From: Rhynochetos jubatus
Lineage: Eukaryota > Chordata > Aves > Eurypygiformes > Rhynochetidae
Assembly: GCA_027574665.1 (NCBI GenBank)
Contig: CM050654.1
Span: 31,887,722-31,951,721, forward strand
Direction of reading: 5' to 3'
DNA length: 64,000 bases
Part shown: positions 27,301 to 37,012 of the stretch, in pieces
Numbering within the stretch: position 1 is the first letter of the stretch
Layout of the letters: the number at the start of each line of letters is the position of its first letter
Notes under the pieces: generated by a model
Database searches by the model: none
What the model was told of the DNA's origin: nothing
Seen by the model: only the letters and a program-made list of their open reading frames with translations
Program-made: the position numbers and the translations under genes

Positions 27301-30300
27301 TTTATTCATTGTTGCCTGATGAGTATGGGACTGTGATATAAATGAGTCACGTTTCAGATATGAGATACCAGATACTACTGTGTAGGGGGGTGCATTTACA
27401 AAGCTTTTAGAATATGGTGTGCGTTATACTAATATTCAAAGCTTTGCAAATACAGTTTCTATAATACGCAAGCAAGCCTATATTTATGGTGCACATGGAA
27501 AGAATGGCCACCTCTCAAGCCACACAGTTACAATTTGTCTCTACAGTTCAGCTAGAGGAAAATTACCATCCTGATTCAACCTGAGTCGAGAGAGCACAGA
27601 GCCTGACAAAATAAGCTCAACGTTCTGTTGCCAAAAGCCAAGTAATCATGAACAGAATTATTTAATTTGTCAGTCTTTGTTCTCAGTTTTCTTTGGGCTA
27701 CACGTGCAGATTGTTGTCATCTTTAAATTAAAAGTTATTGTATGCATTACACGTCGGCATATGGTATGACTTTTAATTAGTATTTTAGTAAGCTCTGCTG
27801 TTGTATTTAAAATAAACAGTATATTCCAAAGTAACATTTACTATACTATTTTTAAAAGGTGCAAAAAAGCAAGGAAATTTCAGAAAAATATAAAATAAAT
27901 TATTTTTCCATTTCACCTCATCCTGCATGAGTTACAAAAGTTTTTACATAACTGATAAAAACATGCAAAGCTGACTTGGAATTTGTACCAATTTCAGCCA
28001 CAGTATTTTCAGAAGACAAGGATTGCTTTATTCTGACAGGCTGCAGGTTTACGGCAATGCACTGATTTACAGAGAATAAAGCCATCTTCATCATCAGAAA
28101 GCCTAGAAATTTTTTTTGTTGTTTTGAAAATGGAACATTTCCAGGATTTCACTCTCTAATACAGAGTGGTGTCTATTCTCACTTAACTCCTCTAAAGACA
28201 AAAGTCATAGGAGCTTACACCATCTCTAGAATCTTACCCTTAATGTGAAAAGGCTAGCCCAGAGTTCAGGTTACTAACTTGTGAGTCAATAACTTCATTT
28301 CATCCCCAACCAATAACATGTCTGTCAAGCTTCCTAGAAGAATAAATTCAGCATATTTAGGAAGGCAATTCAAGACTCTCATACTGGACTAGTCATCTCA
28401 GGGATGACCAGTCAGTGAAATGCCTTGATTTTCCAGCTCCTACTAGTGCAGAGAGCTTTGACACAACCTCTGACAGCAACAGGAGTAGCAGTGTCTTCCT
28501 CATCACACACTACCCCAACATATCAACATCTCTTCCAAAGGTTATTTCCTCCAGGTTAAAAGAAGAGATGTGCATTCCTATGTGATGCTGAACTCTAAAC
28601 TGGGATGATTTTTGTCTTAAAAGTCAAGATGAAAGCAGGTTTGTCCCCAGACACTAAACAATTAACTCTGGCAGCTTAGTCACCAAAATATAGGCTGTTT
28701 CAGTCACCTGCTAGAGATTCAGTAACCTCCAGTAATAGAACCATAATGTCTTACAGACCAAACATTAACAACTGAACTGGGCATCTATGGAAGGACAATC
28801 TGGCCTTGCCTACTTTTGCTCCTGACTGTACCCTCTGGCTGGATCCTGAACGTGGTTTGTTGCCTGCCATGTCTGGGACCATCAGTAGTCCCTGTTAGAG
28901 CACACAGCACTGCCTGCTGTGCTTGGAGCCTGTGGGACTGAAGCCCACTGGTGATGGCACAGCCCATGCATGGCTTACCCTCAGCTCCTGGCTTGCTTTC
29001 CTTTGGGGAGTGGCCAGACCTTGCTGCTCCCTGTCAGACAGACTGGTTTCTCTCCTTCATGAATGGGTGAATTGTACACAATTCACAGCAATGCCATTTT
29101 CTGTTCAGCGTGCACATAGATGCCAGGGAGTCCAGATGTTACATGTAAAAGAAGTATGTTGTCTGGCTTTGCCCAGTAGGTTTCCAAGCCTCATAGTGTA
29201 TCCATGAGCAAATGGAGCCAAGTAACATGTCAAAAGCAGAAATTCTTAGCTTTGGAGTCTAGGTGCTAGAGTGAGTGAGGACTGAGCAAAACCGCAATGA
29301 GTAATGATGTGTTTTGATTATAAACCTTCTCCACATGTGGCCTTTTGCAAGGACTCGTAAAGCACCGTGCTTGCTGTCTATTAATGACTACTTTCTTTTC
29401 CTACAGGGGAAAAGCAGAATTATATCAAAAAGTGTGATTTGGTGTCATTTGGTGTAATTTAGTCTCGGGGACACCTTTATCGACAGTCAAATGCATACTT
29501 TACTATTTTACATGCTCTCAGAGTTACATACAGCACTGAACCCCTCCCTGACCTTTGTGGTTTCATCAGCCAGATGAAGACAAGGTGCTGCAGTAAAGTT
29601 AAAGCCTCGCTTACGATGGGAGAAGGCAAATATATTACTAATTGGCCAAATGCATGTCTGATGATAAGTATTCCATCTTACCATTTGGGTCAGCTAGAGA
29701 AGGGAAATTTTAAGTTTTTCCAGCTAGGGACATATTTCTGGAAGAAAATAAAGGACACACACAAAAAAAAAAAACCCATAAACCCCCCAAAACCAACCCA
29801 AAACAAAAAGAAAAATGACAAAGCCTCCACTTTTCGTCATTTCATCCCTCTTACATCACTATAGGCTTGTGCTGCAAACAGCACAGGGGTGAAAAAAAAA
29901 AAAGCATTCCCACTGTTCCAGTCACTAGGTCTTCTTTAACCTTTAAATCTATTATGACCTTCTATGTGAAAGGAGTCAAATGCACGATTCCCCAAAAAGG
30001 CAAATTTAAAACGTTATAATGATAAATTGCAGTCATGTTTCACGTACTTCTAAGAACACTAAGAACTCTTTCCACCATTGCACAGAGCAGCAGAGAACTC
30101 CTGTCCCCAGCTGGTGAAAGATAAGCAATTAAGGTGGGAAAGGAGACAGAAAGCAAACAGAATAATAAATGTGATAGTGGGAAATCGCACATTGCTTCTA
30201 CAGTTCGGGGTTGGTGGGTCACTGAAAACAGGATTAATTATTAAGAAAACCAAAAACCAACCCTGAGAAATGGCAACTGAGAATAGGGATACTGTATGTC

Positions 30301-33300
30301 CAGTCTTCCCCAGTCCTGGCCTCTTTCCGGCTTAGAAATTTGAGGATATTCAGCATTGTCTAGGGTTTCTGAACATCTGGCAGAAGGGAGCAACTCTGCT
30401 AAGGTCCAACCAAACTTTGCTGCCAGACACCCAGAGATCTTGGCTGTTGCCTCATGCACAGAGCAGTTGCATGGGACAGTGCACTATGTCCAGCATTTCT
30501 GAGAATCACCACACGCACTGCACACAGGCTACGCAAGGAATGCTTAAATACTTCTACCTGGAAAGTCCTGAGTGAGGGCCATAGCGCATAGGGAGACAGA
30601 TATGAAGTGAATTTATGAGTTAAAGAGACTGAGATACAGAACTGGAGCTCACAGACCACCACTCCCATCTAAAACCTAGAAAATTCTTGAGCAGCAACTT
30701 GCACCCCTGCAGTTTTTTCTAAAGGACCTATGATGCGCAAGGCAGGAAAAATGGGTGTCAACACATGGGTACTTGTGTCAGTGGACGAACAAAGTGTCTG
30801 GGTGTAGATGATACTGTGTGAGGAAACAATTTTGCCTGAATCTCACCTTAACCACTTCCCCAGCAGAGCAGCCACTCCCATGGTGTCCTTGTCTAAAGCT
30901 GAAACTTGTCTGAGCCAAACTGTTTCTGTATGCTAATACGGAGTTATACAATAAAATAAACTCAAATAAAATAATGCACGAGAACATGTAAATGGGTAAA
31001 ACCCAGCACTGGGCTAAGTGAATCTTAGTAGTAGATCAGTTACATCAAGGAAGAAGCAATAACAGAAGATCCAAACAGAAAAAAGCTGTGCAATAAGCTG
31101 TTCACAGCCACCTAACTTGTGTTTATTTTCCTTTTTTATTTCAGCTGTCTATACCCCAATGCCTGTTTGATACGAAATGTTTCAGTAACTTCTGAACGCA
31201 CCACATCTTTCCCAAGAATAATCACTGGTAAGTGGAAAGAAATTTTAAATAAATTCTCCAGACAAACCAATCACTTTTCCAATTCTTTGCTCCCAAAACC
31301 ATGCCTCTGATTCATACCAGGTTTCTAGGGGTATCACAGTGCATGTTAGTTCTACAGATCAGCACAAGTCCTCCCACAGCATTCACTTGCATCAGAAAAC
31401 TCTCTCCCATGAAAACATGGATCTTTCCCGAGTTTCTTCCTCATATGGCTCAGAACAGGCACCCCTCCAGCAAGTGCAGATCCAAACCCACTGGCAGCTT
31501 CATGCAGTTAGCTGCCCAGTACATTTTGTAACAGCAAACGTCTCATGCCGACAGCAAAGGATTTTATGCCATGTCATCATCCTCGTCATTATATGGGCTT
31601 CTCTCATTTCAGATCCTGCCATCTCAAATCTAGACATACAGTATAATTAAGGCATACTTCTGGAGTGCCGGCTGACAGGCTTGGAAACAGAGCACACGTT
31701 GCTGCTTCAAGTCCAGAGCAAAGGGGAGATAATAAAGGTTTTGCCATGCAAAGCTGGTGCAGCAGCCACAATAAAACAAATTGGTTAGATCTCAGTTTTT
31801 TCCATTAGCAGGTAGTTGAAAGGATTTACAAATGCTGTGGAAATGTTTCCCTTCAATGTTTCTTTCAACATTTCCCTACTCGCTCTCTCAAAAGACCACA
31901 TAAATGGGTCTCACCTCTATCTCAGAACAGATGGCAGAACCACTGTCAGTTTTCCCGTTGCCTCGTTTCTCATTGCCTGATCCCAGTTTATTTTCTCAGG
32001 CTCAATGTTTCAAGGTGTACCTGTACAACCAGCAGCAGCAAAAGCAGCTCAGAAATTGGCAAATTGATGCCCATTATTGGACCTAACTGATTTGAACTGA
32101 TACAGATAGGATGTTGCAACAGCAGGGTGATAGAAGGACAACCAGAAAGCACATTACAAAGGGCAGAATTTGATACTGGTCTGGCTTGCCTCAAGATTTA
32201 CCACCCAGCTCCCTTACCTGGAGGCGAATCAAAGGGGAAGAGCAGAACATTAACTATGCAGTGGGCAGCAAACTGAACTAAGCACCCCAACATCTACTCA
32301 ACTATGAATTACATGTGAATACATGAAATCTAGCTCCCTGGGATTAGAATACCAGGCTAGATTTAGCAGACTGATATCTCAGTTCTGGCAATGGACCATA
32401 TATGATGGTTCACACGAAACAGAAAAACAACCTGCACTGTTGCCAACTGTGCAATGCTTTATCCAAGGAGAAAAATTCTTTCCTGACCCCTAGGCAATCA
32501 GTCTGTGGTCTGTAGCATGACATTTGGCTGTTTCTCTCAAGCAGAGCTGTAGCACAAGTATTCTTCAGGCTCATAAAATTAATGACCGTCAATATTACCC
32601 TCAAAAATTATACATGTGTGCGCCAAAGCAGATTGAGTTAACTGCTTGCCACAATCAAATGCAGAAGTTAATATCACTCTAGACAGGGAAGGGTTTGCTG
32701 AAAACTGATGGTTCTTTGGCTTGTCATTTTTTACTGCTTGAGATGCAGTGATGCTACAGTAAAGAACCAGAAGTATTCCTGCTATATTTTTGAGGTAGTG
32801 AGTGTATTGCTATGTAAGTTCAACAAAATCATGTGTGGTCAGCTAATCACATAGTTATCAACTAAAAATGGTTGTTTTGGGCAACCACCTTAATTTTATT
32901 TTAAAGCAACAACCCTGCTGCAGACTATTTTATTGATCTCAGAACCCGAAGCTTAAAATAGGGAGGAAAACATAAAGTGAATGTGGTTCAGTGGTAAGAA
33001 ACCAGTAAAGACCCTCATTTTCTGTTCTCAGCTTCTCCATAAGTTTGCTGCAGAAACCTAAGTAAATCTCTCTATGCCTTGAAGTATTTTTCTGTACAGA
33101 AGTTAACACAGCCTAGGGAAACCTAGATGAGAGCTCTGACATTCACTGACTCCTTGTGTGGGCAGTCCCAGTGCAGAGCCCTGCTGGGGTCAGTCCATCC
33201 TGCTGCTCTAGTCACCTACACACATCGTCAGGACCTGAGTATCCCAGTGTATTTTTCTGCCACAGAAAGCCAACCTGCTTTCTAAGACTTCCACAGACAG

Positions 33301-36300
33301 TCGTGAAAGAACTTTTCAGTTCAGAAAGGGAACTGGGGGATTACCTTGCCATCTTAATACTCACATGACAAGGCTCACAAACCCAAGTGAAGGCTGAACC
33401 TGGGCTGTAACACTAGGATGGGCCAATTCAGGCTGCAAGCAACACTTCAGCTGTGGGTATCAGTGGATGCAGAGTGGAGCCAGGGCAACATTTAAATACC
33501 TGTTAGGTTCTACAATGAAGACATATCTTCCCTTCTGAACAGTTACAGCAGGAACTTAGAGCAGTATAAATAAAGGTGTCTGATACTTAGAAGTCAAATT
33601 TCTGAATATGAAGGTAGAGGTCTTCTCAAAAAGGATGGAGTTAGAGACGTAAGACAGACTTCAGTGTTCAGTCACTGAGCCTGTAGTCTCTGAAAGACCA
33701 GTAAAATGGATACTAAGAAATCAGGTAGGCAAAAAACCACACTAAGTTGTGGAAATCTGTGGCCACCCTTTGCCCATCACAGGAAATGAAAACTTGCGCG
33801 GATTTGCAAATTCCAGTGAAAAATATTTGAGGGCTTCTGCCCAGCTCTCATAATATATGCTTGCCATCCTCATGAGAGTTAGAAAAGCTAGTGAAATTTA
33901 TGGAAATGTTTGAATGCTTTATTTCGTTTGACTGTATGGAAAGTTATATGATTTGCATCTGTTTTGGTCTACTGTGATGTTCTGAACCTCTGCTATAGAA
34001 GAGTGCAGCTGAGTTTCAGAGAGTGAGAGACACAAACAAAATTTTAGACTAGATATATGGCCAATCATCTTGTACGTGTAGGTCAGCATGGTAATGTGTT
34101 CCATGTAGTAATTAAAGCATCCTGCACAGTTTCAGAAAGTGAAATTTAGGAACATCCAAAGTCTGAAAGAATTTGATAGGATACTGTGCTTGGATTATGA
34201 ATTGTATAAATGTTATCAGTAGCATCAAAATACCACCTTGCCTGATAATTTACAGATGCTTATTCAGGTGCTATGGCTGAAAAGGATTTCCTTGTCCTCT
34301 CATGTGACACTTGCCACAGAAACCCCCAAGATAGCTGCTACAAAGAAAGGAATCTTCTTCATTGGTATGCTATTGAGCATTACAAAATCCAGCGATGTTC
34401 AGAAGAATTAGAAAGATAAAGAGAGAAAATCACAGTCTGATGTTGCAAAGCACTGAAATATTCCAGTGATTAATGCAACAGAGAAAAACAGCGTAAAACA
34501 AAGCCTGGTAACATTTTTGTCTGCTCTTCTTTTCCAAGAATATCTTAAAAGCTCTGATGGACAAGCTACAATGCCTTAGCACAAGGCAGAGGATTATTAC
34601 CCTGAGCTGTTCACCTCACACATGATGTGCAATTGAGAAACAGCATATCAATCAATTCCTAACAAGCTGGGAACCCACAACACAATTGCATAATTATCTG
34701 GGATGGTTTCCCTAAAAATCACCTCAGCAATTGATTGATGAACAACTGAGATTGTCACCAAATGTCTGCTGCACGGACATCTAGGGAAGGTAACCTTGCC
34801 TTTGCCTTACAAAGTGGTTCCACCCCTCAGTCAGTGCTCCAGGCCAAAATCATGCTCATACACTTGAAAGATGATGAGGTAACATTCTATGCTGAGGTCA
34901 CATTAGAAAACAGATCTGCAGTCAGATACAGATAAACTCGCTCAGATTTTAGTATGAAAACCCGGGTGGCAGCGAGGTGAACAAAAAAAAAAATTCATGT
35001 TAATGGCAACTCCAGTTCCTTTCTACCTCTGATTTCCTACATTTATGGGCTATTTCTCAATTTCTGCACTCTCCTTGATCTCCAGTTGCCATTTCACACA
35101 CCTTACCTGCAGGTGGAAAGAAAAGCGACAAGTTTGACTCTGTGACCCTCTCTTCTTTGTTCACTTAATGAGAGTACATCATCATCATCATGATGTCAGA
35201 TTTATATCCTGTCTTGGATTCTCAAAATGTTTGTTCTTTCTGATAAGATAAATTCCACTGCAAAGGAACTCTTTGAAGAAAATCTCCTGTCTAGCCATTT
35301 AAAAAACTTTTTATTTTTCTTTAGCCTGTGTCTAGTTTAATATTTATACTGTGAGATGAAGCAGAGTATCAGCAACAATCCATCATAACATCTGCAGCCT
35401 ATTTTCCAGGCTAGAAAAACCTAGGGTATGTTCAGTAGCTACTTCTATTACTAAATCATAATAAATTGTTTTTATTAAGATTGTCCTTCTGAACATGCCC
35501 ACTGTCCTTCTGAACCCCTGGAGCATTAGCAACTACTTCTGAGTTTTGGTTTTGCACTTTAAAATTAATGTACTCCAAAAGTTATTTTTCTGCTCAGTCC
35601 TGTTGAAAAATCCCAGTTCCTGACCTGCTCTTGCATAAACAAATAAGATAAATATCAGGTGCCCTCTACTGGCCCTCTGTTTAAGTTAGAGTTGCAGAAG
35701 TTATGAATTTCCCAAATTCCTTCTAGCCCTTGCTTTTGTTACAGTAAATTTGCAGTTTCCTGCCTCTGTCAGACAAGTCCCACCACTTCAAAGATTAAAA
35801 GTGCAGCCAGTTTGATGATATAGCTGTGAGCATCCAATCAGAGCGTGACATGGACAAAAAGAAGCTGAAAGGGCTGAGCGAGAAAACTGTCAGCTCCAGA
35901 AAAAAGATTTGGGTTACGGGAAGAGAAAGGAAGATGGCCAGGACAAGGAAGAGATCATAGCAGGCTTGAAGCATGAACGAAATACGGATGCCAGGAAGCA
36001 CAATTCGTGTGCCATGCATGAAGGGAAGGGGAGAACCTGGGATCCACACCCCAATACACACCCTTATAAACCCCACAAATTTCCTTGAACAAATCAAGTG
36101 TTTCTTCTGAAAATGCTTTTTTTGCTTTGAGAATAACAGCATATATGGCAGGTGGTGCAGCCAAAAATGTTGCAACTCTTCTTACAGATTCCTAGCTTGG
36201 CTGCTAGGAAGAACATGCTGTAGCAGGGTTAGATTTGGGTTACACGTGAAGCTTCACAAACAGGCAGATTTGGGATACAGGTAGATGAATATGCAGTAGG

Positions 36301-36727
36301 AGAATATATTCACTGATTCAAGACAGCTCTTGAAGCAGTTTTCCAATGATACTAAGCTGATATTCCACTGATACTAAGCCTGATATTCTCAACTAGGCTA
36401 TAGTTAACACGTACTCAGGTTTTGCAACACCCTCTGCTCAGAAACAGACCTGTAATGCTCCAGCTACCTCAGGGAGTAGCAGAGGAAACTCACCCAGCAC
36501 AGCAGTCTACTAGGCAGCTTCAGGAAACGGCAAAATCAGATGGAGAAGCGCTCCATCTCTGTTTCTTACCTTCCCCTCAAATCTTGCAGTAGCTCCCAGC
36601 TGCACTCGAATATTCCGAGGAGGAAGAGTGAATGCTGGTGCTTCAGCAGGGACAGGGGGACTGAGCATCAGGGAGGTTTTGGAGACTCGAGTAGATGTCA
36701 CCAATTTCACATCCCCCATGATGTTGC
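163..36727 (-). CDS. MYLK: MYLK, long myosin light chain kinase, N-terminal part (partial gene, 8 exons)
   Basis: The eight spliced exons give 518 residues plus one base, starting MGDVKLVTSTRVSKTSLM. They match, exon by exon and in order, the N-terminus of long smooth-muscle/non-muscle myosin light chain kinase, recalled from chicken and human. MYLK is a Ca2+/calmodulin-dependent kinase of the cytoskeleton that phosphorylates the regulatory light chain of myosin II and drives contraction. The N-terminal extension seen here is specific to the long isoform and helps target it to actin. Domains: Ig1 about 29-119, Ig2 about 155-247, a Ser/Thr/Lys/Glu-rich linker about 248-426 holding the conserved stretch QVLQKTSSTITLQAVK (344-359), and Ig3 from about 427. 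All junctions are GT-AG and the phases chain as 0,1,2,0,1,2,1,1. There is no stop or frameshift, so the gene looks intact. The catalytic part lies beyond base 1, outside the window. The short smooth-muscle isoform, made from an internal promoter, would not use these exons. Confidence 0.96.
367..908 (-). other. MYLK intron, 542 bases
   Basis: Intron between exons 909-1483 and 163-366, with donor GTAAAGC and acceptor TTGTCTAG. The acceptor has a weak pyrimidine tract (aaatacctgattgtctag), which would fit optional use of the next exon. The coding frame stays open well into the intron on the minus strand (down to 508), but the translation stops resembling MYLK right after the donor. No repeats recognised. 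Confidence 0.85.
909..1483 (-). CDS. MYLK: MYLK coding exon 7, large linker exon and start of Ig domain 3 (residues 260-450)
   Basis: This is the largest exon here, 575 bases. The acceptor ..cctcttccttcag is followed by C, then MPSKPTTLTVKTVENSEFKQ, and the exon ends EIKFKSK before the donor AAAG|GTAAAGC in phase 1. Most of it is a low-hydrophobicity linker rich in Ser, Thr, Lys, Glu and Gln, likely disordered. It contains the conserved QVLQKTSSTITLQAVK at residues 344-359, followed by PRSREAENHSGARKAV. From about residue 424 (LGIPPQFESRPQSLEAHEGQ) it enters Ig3. Ser449 in FKSK stands where the B-strand cysteine would be, whereas human has FRCE as recalled. The linker diverges from chicken much more than the Ig domains do. 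The Met at residue 260 is internal; Cys259 precedes it across the splice junction, so it is not a start. Confidence 0.95.
1484..3385 (-). other. MYLK intron, 1.9 kb, with a possible SINE fragment
   Basis: Donor GTATGTTT, acceptor cctcttccttcag. The sequence is AT-rich and mostly unremarkable. A stretch at about 2120-2215 looks like the tRNA-derived head of an old SINE. No other gene-like content seen. Confidence 0.8.
2120..2215 (-). repeat. Possible old tRNA-derived SINE head (MIR or AmnSINE type)
   Basis: Read on the plus strand, the segment GAGGACTTGAATC followed about 35 bases later by CCCTGACCACTAAGCTATTA has the layout of a reversed tRNA-like SINE head: an RNA polymerase III B box, then the A-box region. 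The match is by eye only and diverged, and the family is uncertain. Confidence 0.35.
3386..3422 (-). CDS. MYLK: MYLK coding exon 6, 37-base micro-exon (residues 247-259)
   Basis: This 37-base exon lies between the acceptor ..taattttag and the donor CCATG|GTATGTTT. With the neighbouring bases it reads G-PDKTDSYAQPP-C, matching PDKTDTHAQPLC of chicken MYLK as recalled. It enters in phase 1 and leaves in phase 2, so the codon for Cys259 is completed by the first base of the next exon. It opens the long linker after Ig2 and contains no domain. Both splice sites are good, and the phase fits only this arrangement between exons 6299-6464 and 909-1483. Confidence 0.9.
3662..3684. repeat. Perfect inverted repeat, 10-base arms, 3-base loop
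   Basis: AGTTCTCAAG, then TCC, then CTTGAGAACT. The arms are exact reverse complements, so DNA or RNA from either strand could form a short hairpin. It lies just beside the 48-base tandem duplication. No known function. Confidence 0.85.
3700..3796. repeat. 48-base tandem duplication (minisatellite-like)
   Basis: TAGGGAAGAGATTCCAACT occurs at 3729-3747 and again at 3777-3795, exactly 48 bases apart. The bases before each copy are also related (AGGGCTCCGTGT versus AAGGCTCCTTGT). The two copies are therefore diverged tandem units. The period is a multiple of three, so the minus-strand open frame through it shows a 16-residue repeat (VGISSL... twice). Confidence 0.8.
5376..5473 (+). repeat. CR1 LINE 3' end fragment
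   Basis: The stretch GTTAGGTTAACAGTTGGACT, then GATGATCTTAAAGATCCAAC and CTAAATGATTCTATGACTCT, is the typical 3' end of an avian CR1 element. It finishes in the ATTCTATGA-type 8-base repeat. Only about 100 bases are recognisable, so it is a severely 5'-truncated copy, as is usual for CR1. It is inserted antisense to MYLK inside an intron. Confidence 0.85.
6299..6464 (-). CDS. MYLK: MYLK coding exon 5 (second half of Ig domain 2, residues 192-246)
   Basis: The acceptor ..atatttgcag is followed by GDIQLQQNERFNMFEKTGIQ and the exon runs to SVSTELTVQ. It ends in phase 1 at the donor CAAG|GTACAGC, with length 166 bases. It holds the Ig2 motif DAGIYTC, with Tyr226 and Cys228. Cys228 pairs with Cys177 of the previous exon, so Ig2 is the only one of the three Ig domains here with both canonical cysteines. 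Translation past the donor (TAKSLQ...) does not resemble the family and is intron sequence. The neighbouring exons fit in frame on both sides. Confidence 0.95.
6894..6918. repeat. T25 homopolymer
   Basis: An uninterrupted run of 25 T on the plus strand (A on the MYLK-sense strand). The flanks do not resemble a SINE or a processed gene copy. Confidence 0.9.
8552..8589 (+). repeat. G-rich tract, G-quadruplex candidate
   Basis: After T10 come G6, T, G7, TGG, CGCCT, then GGT repeats ending in GGGG. There are enough runs of three or more G for an intramolecular G-quadruplex on the plus strand. It stands out sharply from the AT-rich surroundings. On the MYLK transcript it is C-rich, so any quadruplex would be in the DNA of the non-template strand for an antisense transcript, not in MYLK RNA. 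Confidence 0.75.
9676..9841 (-). CDS. MYLK: MYLK coding exon 4 (Ig1-Ig2 linker and first half of Ig domain 2, residues 137-191)
   Basis: The acceptor ..gcctttccag is followed by a 166-base exon that enters in phase 2 and ends in phase 0 at the donor TTTAAG|GTATG. It encodes GRLTVPPVEHRPSIWGESPP and continues into Ig2 (KFATKPNRVVVREGQTGKF). The B-strand Cys177 sits in FSCKITGRPQPQ and the C-strand Trp189 in VTWFK. The RPSIWGESPPKF stretch before Ig2 is strongly conserved in the family, also in human as recalled (RPSIWGECPPKF). The intron cuts Ig2 just after the C strand, unlike Ig1 and Ig3, where it falls right after the B strand. Confidence 0.95.
9842..11801 (-). other. MYLK intron, 2.0 kb
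   Basis: Donor GTAAGAAGTCC, acceptor ttgcctttccag. AT-rich. No repeats or other genes recognised. Confidence 0.8.
11802..11850 (-). CDS. MYLK: MYLK coding exon 3, 49-base mini-exon (residues 120-136)
   Basis: This short exon lies between the acceptor ..cgcttacag and the donor CCTGG|GTAAGAAG. With the carried-over G it reads G-NSLKKYSLPSSAKTPG. That matches the linker between Ig1 and Ig2 in chicken MYLK, recalled as NSLKKYSLPSSAKTPGG. It enters in phase 1 and leaves in phase 2, so skipping it alone would break the frame. It encodes a basic, Ser/Pro-rich tether and no domain. It is too short for ORF-based detection and was placed from homology plus the splice sites and phase. Confidence 0.93.
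11851..13681 (-). other. MYLK intron, 1.8 kb
   Basis: Donor GTAAAAAGG, acceptor tcctacgcttacag. There is a short A-rich run near 12820. Nothing else recognised. Confidence 0.8.
13682..13889 (-). CDS. MYLK: MYLK coding exon 2 (most of Ig domain 1, residues 51-119)
   Basis: A pyrimidine-rich acceptor (ctctctcatatctctccag) is followed by VRGYPEPQITWYRNGHPI and runs to QVTVELTVE. The donor is GAAG|GTAAAAAGG and the exon leaves phase 1. It holds the core of Ig domain 1: Trp61 of the C strand, the D-x-G-x-Y-x-C motif (DGGKYTC, Tyr99 and Cys101), and the G strand. Because the partner of Cys101 is Gly49 in the previous exon, this Ig domain cannot form the usual intradomain disulphide. That is not unusual for cytoplasmic I-set domains. 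Compared with the chicken protein as recalled, the segment is conserved with several substitutions around residues 68-96. Confidence 0.96.
21777..21843 (+). repeat. T/G-rich low-complexity stretch
   Basis: Runs of T broken by GG, with a central G8, then more T. Simple low-complexity sequence inside the large intron. Confidence 0.75.
24017..24036. repeat. A20 homopolymer
   Basis: Twenty A on the plus strand. The sequence before it is not a recognisable gene copy, so this is not taken as a retroposed poly(A) tail. Confidence 0.9.
25113..25125. repeat. T13 homopolymer
   Basis: Thirteen T following GGGG in the large intron. Confidence 0.8.
25853..25886. repeat. 17-base perfect tandem duplication
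   Basis: CCACTGCATTGTTTATT occurs twice head to tail (25853-25869 and 25870-25886), followed by a partial third start (CCACT). The copies are identical, which suggests a recent slippage event. Confidence 0.9.
29762..29815. repeat. A/C-rich low-complexity stretch
   Basis: Long A runs alternating with CCC and CCAA blocks. Simple sequence in the large intron. Confidence 0.7.
36570..36727 (-). CDS. MYLK: MYLK first coding exon (5' UTR end, start codon, residues 1-50)
   Basis: The exon starts after an acceptor (..ttttacag) and carries 8 bases of 5' UTR (GCAACATC). The ATG follows with A at -3 and G at +4, a strong Kozak context. The coding part is 150 bases, residues 1-50, from MGDVKLVTST to ARFEGK, ending in phase 0 at the donor AAG|GTAAGAAAC. 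It encodes a polar N-terminal tail and the first strands of Ig1 (from about residue 29). The position that normally holds the B-strand cysteine is Gly49 (RFEGK). The acceptor directly upstream of the ATG shows that the 5' UTR is split, so the transcription start is on another exon at higher coordinates. I chose this start because it gives the known MGDVKL N-terminus and there is no room for upstream coding sequence in the exon. Confidence 0.95.
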
Positions 36728-36929
36728 CTGTAAAAGAGAAACAAGTGGTAATATAGAAGTTAATGACGATTAATTAATTACAGTAACAGCTAAGAATTAG
36801 ATCAGGTGCAGATTGTTCTGTATGTCTGCTGCATTCGTATACATAGTAACAGTCTCCACCCAGGAAATAGGGCTTGTCACCTTAGGCTGGAGAGCTGAGA
36901 CCCAGGAAGATTGCCTGGTGTGACGACAG

Positions 36930-37012
36930 TTGTGGTCAGGGTCACAGCCTTGAGCTGAACTCAGTTTGAACTCAAGTCCCAGGCCAGAGCCTTAACCAAG
37001 AAGTTATCCTTT
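36930..37012 (-). repeat. Possible tRNA-derived SINE head, diverged
   Basis: CAGTTTGAACTCAAGTCCCA followed by CCAGAGCCTTAACCAAGAAG resembles a reversed tRNA-like SINE head, with a TTTGAACTC B-box-like core and the AACCA-type segment. By-eye match only; the family (MIR or another amniote SINE) is uncertain. Confidence 0.35.

Larger units (their letters stand above)
13890..36569 (-). other. MYLK large intron, 22.7 kb, splitting Ig domain 1
   Basis: This runs from the donor after the first coding exon (GTAAGAAAC) to the acceptor of exon 13682-13889. It is AT-rich with no exon I can support. Contents I can name: a T/G-rich stretch at 21777-21843, A20 at 24017-24036, T13 at 25113-25125, a 17-base duplication at 25853-25886, an A/C-rich stretch at 29762-29815 and a short local duplication near 36345-36390. 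Open frames of up to 126 codons (for example 15067-15432 plus, 19643-20008 minus, 35795-36175 minus) show no domain, family resemblance or splice context. Confidence 0.8.

Noticed and set aside
32975..33030. tRNA-like A box (GTGGTTCAGTGGTAAGA)
   Set aside because: Resembles a tRNA or SINE start, but no cloverleaf, B box at the right distance or anticodon arm could be built.
35795..36175. Minus-strand 126-codon open frame just downstream of the first coding exon
   Set aside because: Checked as a possible alternative exon. It has many hydrophobic residues from T/C-rich DNA but no MYLK similarity, no domain and no clear paired splice sites.
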